DNA of 9,138 nt from JBMORO01 sp049322295 (GTDB taxonomy: Bacteria > Patescibacteriota > Minisyncoccia > RBG-13-40-8-A): NCBI GenBank assembly GCA_049322295.1, contig JBMORO010000043.1:1-9138 (forward strand), written 5' to 3'. Position numbers and translations under genes: made by a program. Shown here in pieces: positions 1-6,140 of the stretch (positions are counted from its first letter, which is position 1; each line of letters begins with the position of its first letter). Below the pieces are notes generated by a model. It worked only from the letters and a program-made list of their open reading frames with translations. It was not told where the DNA came from and ran no database searches.

Positions 1-10
1 TCTTTCAGCA

Positions 11-84
11 TACCCCGTAGTAGATTTCCGACTAATTAAAATTAACTTACTGCTCCGCAGCAGTCGGAAATTCACTACGGGGCA
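11..84 (-). repeat. Long imperfect inverted repeat with nested hairpin
   Basis: Arms 11-32 and 63-84 can form a 22-bp stem. Read as minus-strand RNA it has 19 Watson-Crick pairs, two G-U pairs and one A-C mismatch. Inside it, 50-54 and 59-63 form a second hairpin (CTGCT/AGCAG on the plus strand, 4-base loop). Both wobble positions would be A-C mismatches in plus-strand RNA, which hints that the minus-strand transcript is the folded form. It lies beyond the terminator of the 101-aa gene, so it may belong to whatever lies past the window edge. It lacks the GTTRRRY/RYYYAAC ends of an integron attC site. A mobile-element end, a leader element or a small RNA all remain possible. Confidence 0.6.
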
Positions 85-113
85 TAATTCCATCATACCA
101 AAAAAACAAAAAT

Positions 114-147
114 AAAAAAAGAGGGCTAATCTAATTATAGATAGCCC
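114..147 (-). terminator. Rho-independent terminator of the 101-aa gene
   Basis: On the minus strand GGGCTATCTA (147-138) pairs with TAGATTAGCCC (133-123) with one bulged base and a 4-base loop. After CTC it runs into seven Ts (120-114). The hairpin begins about 20 bases after the stop codon of the 101-aa gene. Confidence 0.85.
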
Positions 148-167
148 CCGCCTCATTTTCCTCATTT

Positions 168-473
168 TTAAAAAGAAATTTTTTCATGAAGAGGAACTCC
201 GCCTCCGGCCGGGTAACACAGAACAACGACTTCTTTTTCATAAATTCGTATCCAGATCTCACGCTTATCTTTAAGAAAAATACGGAAGCTGGGTTCGCCA
301 GGACAAGTATAAAGCGCTTTAATTTCTCTAAAACACTCTCCTTCTCCTAATTCTTCTACTGAAACGAAATTGCTTTGTTCATTGGGCATATCTACCTCAA
401 CGGTCCCTTTGTCTGTTACAACCACTGTTCTGGGTTTAATGAAATAAGCTCCGGAACCGACACAGATTTTCAT
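168..473 (-). CDS. Hypothetical 101-aa protein, beta-rich, four cysteines
   Basis: I do not recognise a family. The protein is soluble-looking, with no signal peptide or membrane segment. It is dominated by alternating hydrophobic/charged stretches suggesting beta strands (residues 15-28, 63-68, 72-86). It has four cysteines (C4, C47, C57, C86) that are not arranged in a CxxC motif, and a GGG turn at 90-92. The ATG start is well supported by AAAAGGAGG five bases upstream, the best Shine-Dalgarno in this part of the window. The gene is monocistronic: a consensus-like promoter lies at 535-563, a 5' hairpin at 501-528 and a terminator at 114-147. Such complete signals make a real gene likely even though the function is unknown. 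Confidence 0.8.
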   Translation of the reverse strand: MKICVGSGAYFIKPRTVVVTDKGTVEVDMPNEQSNFVSVEELGEGECFREIKALYTCPGEPSFRIFLKDKREIWIRIYEKEVVVLCYPAGGGVPLHEKISF

Positions 474-500
474 TTTTGACCTCCTTTTAAAAACAAACTC

Positions 501-528
501 GCCAAATCCTCCTTAAATTTGATTTGGC
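501..528 (-). promoter_or_regulatory. 5'-UTR stem-loop ahead of the 101-aa gene
   Basis: A perfect 8-bp stem (GCCAAATC at 501-508 against GATTTGGC at 521-528) closes a 12-base loop. On the mRNA the loop reads AAATTTAAGGAG, so it displays a second Shine-Dalgarno-like sequence. The predicted transcription start, about 7 bases after the -10 box, falls at or next to the first base of the stem, so the mRNA would begin with this hairpin. Hairpins at the extreme 5' end are known to stabilise some bacterial mRNAs; a role here is inference. Confidence 0.6.
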
Positions 529-534
529 TATTAC

Positions 535-563
535 ATAATATATCAACCCCAATAAAAAGTCAA
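535..563 (-). promoter_or_regulatory. Sigma-70-type promoter of the 101-aa gene
   Basis: TTGACT (563-558) and TATTAT (540-535) are separated by exactly 17 bases on the minus strand. Both boxes are close to consensus. The expected start site is near 528, giving a leader of about 55 bases before the ATG at 473. Confidence 0.8.
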
Positions 564-629
564 GAAAAAATAAAAAGAACCTACCCTAAAGAAAAAGGTG
601 CATACTCCTAATTTTCCTTCAATTCTATA

Positions 630-1153
630 AAAATAGAAAAGGGCCAGAGAGGTAGTTCCGGCCCTTGATAAGAGCATATAACAAGAGGTTGTTATATTTT
701 CCTTAAGTAGGAAAGAATAAAATGTGCAAAGATTGGAAGTCGGCTCTCCCTGGTCTCACTCATTTCGGGATGAGACTCAACGTCATTCTTATCCTCCCAT
801 CGAATGACACTCATCCGAGCTAGCCTTTAACGGGATATTTCTAACCCATCATAGCCCGGCAGCGACTTAACGCACGGTACTTTCCATCAGCATATCATAC
901 AACCATATGGCGGTTACTGAATCGTCTCACCTCATCCACCACCTCCTTAATCGGGGATAAGGAATCCACGCCCTGTCGCGACTTACATTATTTCTGCGCC
1001 GGCGTTTCTTGAGACGATTCTCTCACCGCAATTCCAATGGCCAGATATATGCCTGGGAAGGAGGGCCCCGGAGAAAAATACAAATTTTTCTTTTTTATTC
1101 TTCTCTCGAACTCTCTTTAAATTTTCCTTTTATCAAAGATTCCCTCTATTTCT
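630..1153 (-). ncRNA. Structured non-coding RNA of unknown class, about 520 nt
   Basis: A consensus-like promoter (1160-1189) and a terminator (633-666) bound a unit with no convincing protein. The core, about 738-1070, is clearly richer in GC than the flanking DNA. Helices visible on the minus strand, by plus coordinates: 1047-1052/890-895, 1037-1041/902-906, 1025-1029/910-914, then a perfect 11-bp helix 1010-1020/919-929; together these form one long interrupted rod. Inside it is hairpin 958-963/944-949. Downstream are 853-859/815-821 (7 bp, one G-U), 802-808/782-788 (7 bp), 771-776/753-758 (6 bp) and 689-697/676-684 (9 bp). I found no RNase P P4 pairing sequence, no tmRNA T-loop or CCA end, no SRP core and no tRNA fold. 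A long regulated leader for a small peptide (692-814) is the main alternative. The 5' end is estimated from the promoter. Confidence 0.7.
633..666 (-). terminator. Rho-independent terminator of the structured RNA
   Basis: On the minus strand AAGGGCC (666-660) pairs with GGCCCTT (645-639) around a 14-base loop, followed by TTTTCTATTTTT. It marks the 3' end of the transcript starting near 1153. A 9-bp hairpin with a 4-base loop (676-684/689-697) lies just before it. Confidence 0.8.
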
Positions 1154-1159
1154 ATACTT

Positions 1160-1189
1160 ATTTTAGCATATTTTCTGGAATCTTGTCAA
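1160..1189 (-). promoter_or_regulatory. Promoter of the structured RNA
   Basis: TTGACA (1189-1184), a perfect -35 box, is followed after 18 bases by TAAAAT (1165-1160) on the minus strand. A start near 1153 is expected. The promoter sits in the roughly 85-base gap after the ATPase stop codon, so the RNA does not depend on read-through from that operon. In that gap (1198-1238) I see only a weak 4-bp hairpin (1211-1224) without a T-run, so the ATPase operon has no clear intrinsic terminator. Confidence 0.8.
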
Positions 1190-1238
1190 GTATCTAATCC
1201 ATCCGGAGTCGGCGAAGGGACGCCATTAGAACCCGTTT

Positions 1239-2792
1239 TTATCCTTTATCCCCTTTCATCGCCTCTTCAATGGCTTTGCGGACTTCTTCCAAATCTGGTT
1301 CTTTTTTCTTTTTAAATGATTGGGGTAGTTTTTTAGTTGCTTCTTCTAAAGAAACTGATTCTCTTACCCTTTTCAAACAGTCAGGACAATAAACTGGTCT
1401 CACTCCATCAGGAACAAATGAAACCTTGGTTTTTTTACCACAATTAGAACAAACTGCTTCATACTTTTTCTTTTTATCCTCTTCTGGTTGAACTGCCTCA
1501 CTCCACTTAGCTATTTTTTCCTCAATCTCTTTTCGGGGAATAGTATATCTTTCTCGAGAAACCTTGATTATTTTATCTCGATAAGATTTCTCTGGCTTAG
1601 TAAATGGCGGTAAAGTTGTGGCACTAAAAGCCCGGGAAGCTGCTCCATCAATCATTAATTTTAGATAGATATTATATTTATCCAAATTAACCAAATCATC
1701 GATGGTGAATTCGGGAACAAACTCTTTTTCTAAAAATTCAGCATCTGAAGCCCCAACCCTAAAACTAATAATTGTTCCCACATTACCAAAAATTGCATCT
1801 CTCACTTTAGTACTTTTTCCTTTATCAGTTATTTCATCAAGTTGGGCAATATATTGATGAGTTAAAATCAAGCAAAGATGATATTTTCTCGCTTCAGATA
1901 AAATAGTGGCAAAAGCTTCGGTAGCAAAACTCTGGAATTCATCAACATAAAGATAAAAATCTTTTCTTTCTGATTCTGGTGTATCAACTCGACCCATGGC
2001 GGCTAATTGTAATTTAGTAATTATTAAAGCACCCAGTAATTGGCTAGCATCCTCACCTATTTTGCCTTTGGAAAGATTAACGATTAAAATCTTTCCTTTA
2101 TCCATTATTTCTCTCATATCAATTGAGGATTTAACTTGACCAATAATATTTCTAATTAAGGGATTGGAAATAAACTGACCAACTTTATTCTGAATTGGAG
2201 CTACTGCTTCTTCTCTGAATCTATCAGGATATTTAGCAAATTCAGTTGTCCAAAATGCTTTTACGCTCGGGTCAGTAATTCTTTCTATTACTTTTTCCCG
2301 GTAATCCCTATCAGCTAACATTCGGTTAACTCCTAACAAAGTAGTGCCTGGATATTCTAATAGAGCCAGAACAGCATTGTGCAAAATATATTCCATTCGA
2401 GCACTCCAAACATCAGGCCAGATTTTCTTAAATACACCCATCAAGCCAGAAGCAATTAAATGACGATATTCAGGGTCAACCTGTTCCATTACATTAAAAG
2501 TAATTGGATAATCAAGGTCAGCAGGATTAATATAAACAACATCGTTAACTCGATGAGAAAGAACAAAATCAAGCATTTTTTCAGCAAATTCGCCATGAGG
2601 ATCAACCACGGCTACACCGTAACCTTTTTGAATATCTTGAATTGCCATATTCTCTAATAAAACTGTTTTGCCCATACCAGTTTTACCAACAATATACATA
2701 TGGCGCCTCCGGTCATCGGTTTTAATGCCAAATTTTGTCCGCTTATTGCGGAAATTTGTTTCAGCAAAAATTGTTACATCTTCGTTATTCAT
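1239..2792 (-). CDS. TraD/VirB4-like conjugation ATPase (DUF87 type) with C-terminal zinc ribbon
   Basis: A P-loop ATPase of the HerA/FtsK-like conjugation group, expected to power DNA or protein movement through a type IV secretion-like channel. Seen in the 517-aa product: Walker A GKTGMGKT (36-43), VDPHGEF (63-69), Walker B LYVDEFQ with D284/E285, and the THQ motif (311-313). A four-cysteine zinc ribbon follows (C448, C451, C469, C472), then a lysine-rich tail. It has no membrane segment of its own. I chose the ATG at 2792 because it follows the upstream stop as TAA-T-ATG, a reinitiation arrangement; no Shine-Dalgarno is present. A longer reading from TTG at 2840 adds 16 residues but overlaps the upstream gene and has no ribosome site. 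The N-terminus (AETNFRNKRTKFGIK...DRRRHMYIVGKTG) resembles the middle of longer single-chain relatives, so this looks like the ATPase half of a split protein. Confidence 0.85.
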   Translation of the reverse strand: MNNEDVTIFAETNFRNKRTKFGIKTDDRRRHMYIVGKTGMGKTVLLENMAIQDIQKGYGVAVVDPHGEFAEKMLDFVLSHRVNDVVYINPADLDYPITFNVMEQVDPEYRHLIASGLMGVFKKIWPDVWSARMEYILHNAVLALLEYPGTTLLGVNRMLADRDYREKVIERITDPSVKAFWTTEFAKYPDRFREEAVAPIQNKVGQFISNPLIRNIIGQVKSSIDMREIMDKGKILIVNLSKGKIGEDASQLLGALIITKLQLAAMGRVDTPESERKDFYLYVDEFQSFATEAFATILSEARKYHLCLILTHQYIAQLDEITDKGKSTKVRDAIFGNVGTIISFRVGASDAEFLEKEFVPEFTIDDLVNLDKYNIYLKLMIDGAASRAFSATTLPPFTKPEKSYRDKIIKVSRERYTIPRKEIEEKIAKWSEAVQPEEDKKKKYEAVCSNCGKKTKVSFVPDGVRPVYCPDCLKRVRESVSLEEATKKLPQSFKKKKEPDLEEVRKAIEEAMKGDKG

Positions 2793-2793
2793 A

Positions 2794-4077
2794 TTACAAG
2801 GTTGGAAGTTTAGTTGGTGGGCCACCTTTTTTAGCTTCAATTCGAGGAATTCTTTCTACTTTCACATATTTAATTGGAATATGAAAAATTGTAGCCAATT
2901 CTTCACTATTAAATACAAATCCTCTTTTTAGTTTATGGAAAAGAAACTGTCTTCGTTTATATAATCTAATTAAATATCTTTTCTGGTTTGGTTCTCGGCG
3001 TTTCTTAAAAATTTTGCCCCAGGGCGGGGTAACCATTTTATTGGGCATAAAACCATTAAGATTCTGAGTATTAAATTGCTTGAAAAATCCCCCAATAGCT
3101 GCACTCTTATCCTTAGAAAAAACATCCTTATGAGCCCAGTAAAGTTCTCTAATCATTGTCCTAAATCCTAATTTACCAATATTGGCTTCCACAGCTGAAA
3201 CCACTTCTTTCTGGCCTGGGCTTAAGTAAGGAACTAAACTTTCTACCTTTTTTTCTTCTTCTTTCTTAGCTGTTGGTCCAGCAAAAAATTCTACAATACT
3301 ATTCACAATAGCCTCCATCCAATTTCTGGTCTCTTGAACTATTAATAATCCCTTTTCTGAACCTTTTACTTCTTTACCAAGAATTTTACTCACTAACTTT
3401 TCTCCTTCTTTTTTCCAATCATCACCAACTGGACTAACTAAGATCTGAATCCAAGCATGCTCTTGAGGCCCCAAACTACTTAAAAACTCAAATAAGCCAG
3501 CAATGGGGTCGGTCCTTTCGGCAATTTCTCTCTCTTGAAAAAAAACTGGGTAAGTTCTAATCGGATAGGCATCGGGCTGGGTTAAAATTAATTCTGTACC
3601 CCACATATCATAATCTTTAGTGGGAATATCAGATGGTAAATTATCGATGTAATCCTCTATCTCAAATATTTCTGCTTCTGGATATTGAGCATAAATTTGC
3701 GACTCTACCAAATTGCGATATTTATCTGGAGTTCTTACTAAAATGCGAATTCCTCCGCCGTCGCCAACGATTTCTATACTAAACCACTGAGGAAACAAGC
3801 CCTTAATATACTTATCTTTAAATTTTAGTTTTTTTTCTACAGCATGTAAACCATTAAAAAATTGTTCTGTGGCCTTGGGACTTCTTACTACCTCCCGGGG
3901 AAAACTCACTTCCAAAAGAACCCACTTAATGCTCTTTAAATACTCGGAGCGAATATAATTTAGCCAAAGAAATCGTAAAATAAAAAAAAGAACCACTGGT
4001 AAAATAATCCACCAATAGCTCAGTATTACTGCTTTATAAATATTCAATATTGCGGGTATGGTTAAGTTATTAACCAT
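2794..4077 (-). CDS. Membrane-anchored partner of the conjugation ATPase (N-terminal half, CPR type)
   Basis: A 427-aa protein with one strong transmembrane helix near the N-terminus (about 15-38), then a long cytoplasmic part. Residues about 50-145 alternate strand and helix (VLLEVSFPREV, FSIEIVGDGGGIRILVRTP), as I would expect of the VirB4/TraC-type N-terminal domain. Near the C-terminus, FNSEELATIFHIP (379-391) and VERIPRIEAKKGGPP resemble what precedes the Walker A region in fused relatives from this lineage, as I recall them. It would anchor or shape the ATPase encoded one base downstream. The ATG at 4077 is 34 bases after the regulator's stop; I see no Shine-Dalgarno, as in the other genes of this operon. 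Direct involvement in DNA transfer is inference; no other type IV genes (VirB6, pilin, relaxase) are in view. Confidence 0.7.
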   Translation of the reverse strand: MVNNLTIPAILNIYKAVILSYWWIILPVVLFFILRFLWLNYIRSEYLKSIKWVLLEVSFPREVVRSPKATEQFFNGLHAVEKKLKFKDKYIKGLFPQWFSIEIVGDGGGIRILVRTPDKYRNLVESQIYAQYPEAEIFEIEDYIDNLPSDIPTKDYDMWGTELILTQPDAYPIRTYPVFFQEREIAERTDPIAGLFEFLSSLGPQEHAWIQILVSPVGDDWKKEGEKLVSKILGKEVKGSEKGLLIVQETRNWMEAIVNSIVEFFAGPTAKKEEEKKVESLVPYLSPGQKEVVSAVEANIGKLGFRTMIRELYWAHKDVFSKDKSAAIGGFFKQFNTQNLNGFMPNKMVTPPWGKIFKKRREPNQKRYLIRLYKRRQFLFHKLKRGFVFNSEELATIFHIPIKYVKVERIPRIEAKKGGPPTKLPTL

Positions 4078-4111
4078 TGATTATAAATTGTTAAATGTTT
4101 GAAGTTAATAG

Positions 4112-5176
4112 TTAAACCAGGGTATATTTTCCATCTTCTAACCTCTGAGTCTTGGGAGATCTTTGAAGGTTTAATAAAATTGTGGTTGGCTTAACTTGGC
4201 GCTGAGCTAAAACTGCCTCCAAAATTTCCTCCTTGGTCATTGGCCGTCTGTTTGTCTTCAAAATCTTCTCTATTACCTCTTCGACTGTCCCTGGCTCATA
4301 GCCCCATTCAGATAAAGCATAGGTGCCTCGACCAGTTAAAACAAAGCGAGGATCTTTTATTAGCTCATTATGAACTGTTTGAAGGTAGGCTGGTCGGTCA
4401 GATAAACCACTTTTATTTATTAAATCTGTGATTTCGGTAAAGTGGAGGGGTTTTCCTTGCTTTTTAAGAATTAAATAAGCTCTATCTTTCACTCCTTGAG
4501 GAGAAATCTCTGACCAGTGGGTTAGGCCCAGCTCATTAAAAATATTTTTATTTATTTCTTTAGAAATATCCAAAACCACCCAGAACATTCCCGAAGGCAA
4601 ATTAGAGTGCTTTTTAGAAAGAAATTCTATGATTTCTGGTTCTGGGAAAACCCGACTCTGTTTGTTAAAATAAGCAACCAAGAAATCTACTATTTTTTCC
4701 GCAATGCTACGAGCAGATATATCCGTGGTCCAATAGGGATGAAAACGTTCATCATTAATTATCCTTTGATAGGGCTCGCCAATGGTTAACATAAAATAAA
4801 GCTGCCCTCTTAATGGATGAGGTTCCTTGGTCTGGGTTATTGTGGAATACAAATATTCCTCACCAGCCAAGTTACCATGCTCAGTAAAAAATTCGTTTAA
4901 ATAATCAAAGACCGGCTCGAATAATGGCAAAATCCTCTCAGATTTCAGAATTTTCATCCCGTAATCTTCTATCTGGCGAACCCTTTCCCTGGTAATGCCA
5001 TAACCCCGACCAATTGATTCTAAGGTTTCTATCTTGCCGTTTTTAATTCCAAACCTTCTCTCGATTATATCTCTAACTCGGGGATTAGTTAAAAATAACA
5101 AAGCTTTTTCTATTCTATTAGATAAAGCCTTAGAAATTTTTAAATTCTTTTTAGAAATTGATTTTACTTTTGTCAT
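4112..5176 (-). CDS. Regulator with sigma-70 region 4 HTH, HARE-HTH and C-terminal winged helix
   Basis: A 354-aa probable DNA-binding or RNA-polymerase-associated regulator. Residues about 20-80 match sigma-70 region 4; ESIGRGYGITRERVRQIE (53-70) is the -35-recognition helix-turn-helix. Residues about 224-292 fit a HARE-HTH domain, the winged helix known from the RNA polymerase delta subunit and ASXL proteins (HFTEITDLINKSG...VHNELIKDPRFVLTGRGTYAL). A third helix-turn-helix-like segment fills 297-353. The middle (80-220) is helical and unassigned. There is no sigma region 2, so it is not a complete sigma factor. It is the first gene of the operon that continues with the membrane/ATPase pair, with a strong promoter at 5210-5238 and only a weak AGGT-like ribosome site. 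It may control its own operon or act more globally; the sequence does not decide. Confidence 0.8.
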   Translation of the reverse strand: MTKVKSISKKNLKISKALSNRIEKALLFLTNPRVRDIIERRFGIKNGKIETLESIGRGYGITRERVRQIEDYGMKILKSERILPLFEPVFDYLNEFFTEHGNLAGEEYLYSTITQTKEPHPLRGQLYFMLTIGEPYQRIINDERFHPYWTTDISARSIAEKIVDFLVAYFNKQSRVFPEPEIIEFLSKKHSNLPSGMFWVVLDISKEINKNIFNELGLTHWSEISPQGVKDRAYLILKKQGKPLHFTEITDLINKSGLSDRPAYLQTVHNELIKDPRFVLTGRGTYALSEWGYEPGTVEEVIEKILKTNRRPMTKEEILEAVLAQRQVKPTTILLNLQRSPKTQRLEDGKYTLV

Positions 5177-5209
5177 ATGTTTACCTATTTAATTTTTATT
5201 ACTGAACTT

Positions 5210-5238
5210 AATATATCATAGCAAAATATCTGTGTCAA
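5210..5238 (-). promoter_or_regulatory. Promoter of the regulator/conjugation-ATPase operon
   Basis: On the minus strand TTGACA (5238-5233) and TATATT (5215-5210) are spaced by 17 bases, a near-perfect sigma-70-type promoter. The -35 box starts two bases after the secF stop codon. The start is expected near 5203. No terminator separates it from secF, so some read-through from secDF is possible. Confidence 0.85.
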
Positions 5239-5240
5239 GA

Positions 5241-6140
5241 CTAGGTGGTTCTACCTCGCATGCCCCAACTTACCAATAAAGCACTAGCAATAAATAAAGA
5301 GGTATAAGTACCAACAATAATTCCGATGATAAGGGTTAAAGAGAAATATTTTAGAGTCTCTCCTCCAAATAAAAATATTGTCAAAAGAACCAAAAGGGTA
5401 CAAAATCCGGTGCTAAGTGAACGGCCGATTATCTGATTAAGGCTTTGATTAACTGTATCAGCAAAATTTTCTGATCTGGTTCTTAAAATATTTTCTCTAA
5501 CCCTATCAAAAACAATTACTTTGTCATTAATGGTATAACCCAAAATAGTCAGCAAAGCAGCAACAATAGGAATATTAAATTGGACATTATAAAACTTGCC
5601 CAACAAAATAAGGACTAAAAATGGAATTAAAACGTCAATAAATAAAGTAATAACCGAAACCACTCCGTATTGCCAGCCAGAAATCGGCCATTTTAACTTT
5701 CTAAAGGCAATGGCAATATAAAGAAGTAAAGAAATTAAAGAAATAGCTACTAAAATTATTGTTTTTTGGCGCAATTCTTTACCAATCGTCGGGCCAATGC
5801 TTTCGAAACGCTTTTCCTGAATCTGGGAAATTTCTCCCAAGTTGGCGAGTATTTGCTGGTGAGTATCTTCGTCAATATTTTTCAATCTTAAAATAACCCC
5901 TCTTTCTCTGGTTGGTTGAATGGTAATCTCGCCCAAGTTAAGGTTATTCAATCTTTCTTGAATTACAGAATTAGCTGGTCTTCCGCCTTGGGCAGAAAAT
6001 TCGACTTCTAAAATACTTCCGCCCAGAAAATCAATCCCTAAATTCAACCCAAAAATAATTAAACAAGCTATACTTGCTAAAATCAAAATCCCAATAAAAA
6101 GATAGTGAATTTTATAATATTTGATAAAAGGAAAGTTCAT
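5241..6140 (-). CDS. secF: Protein translocase subunit SecF
   Basis: SecF works with SecD at the SecYEG channel in the cytoplasmic membrane, using the proton motive force to pull exported proteins across. The 299-aa length is normal. After a first transmembrane helix (about 12-31) comes the family motif LGIDFLGGS (34-42), a short extracytoplasmic domain, then FESIGPTIGKELR (112-124). Five further hydrophobic helices follow from about 127 onward. The signature ILGYTINDKVIVFDRVREN (199-217) and NQSLNQIIGRSLSTG (231-245) are intact. The ATG overlaps the secD stop as ATGA, so translation is probably coupled; AGGCGG lies rather far upstream. The TAG stop is directly followed by the next operon's promoter. 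Confidence 0.96.
   Translation of the reverse strand: MNFPFIKYYKIHYLFIGILILASIACLIIFGLNLGIDFLGGSILEVEFSAQGGRPANSVIQERLNNLNLGEITIQPTRERGVILRLKNIDEDTHQQILANLGEISQIQEKRFESIGPTIGKELRQKTIILVAISLISLLLYIAIAFRKLKWPISGWQYGVVSVITLFIDVLIPFLVLILLGKFYNVQFNIPIVAALLTILGYTINDKVIVFDRVRENILRTRSENFADTVNQSLNQIIGRSLSTGFCTLLVLLTIFLFGGETLKYFSLTLIIGIIVGTYTSLFIASALLVSWGMRGRTT

Noticed and set aside
870..890. Fragment of 23S rRNA (AGTACCGTG match)
   Set aside because: Only nine bases match a conserved 23S stretch, with no extended similarity on either side.
630..1153. RNase P RNA, tmRNA, SRP RNA or T-box leader
   Set aside because: GGAAAGTACCGTGC around 875-890 resembles the RNase P GGAAAGTCCG block but has an extra base, and no GGCTTA partner exists. 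No tmRNA GGTTCRA/CCA end, no SRP core hairpin and no T-box GGTGGNACCGCG sequence was found.
1009..1197. Plus-strand ORF of 62 codons
   Set aside because: It lies antisense to the structured RNA and its promoter, has no ribosome site, and its translation is low-complexity from T-rich DNA.
2793..2840. TTG start giving a 533-aa ATPase
   Set aside because: It overlaps the upstream gene, has no ribosome site, and the added residues look like out-of-frame translation of the neighbour's end; ATG at 2792 couples to the stop.
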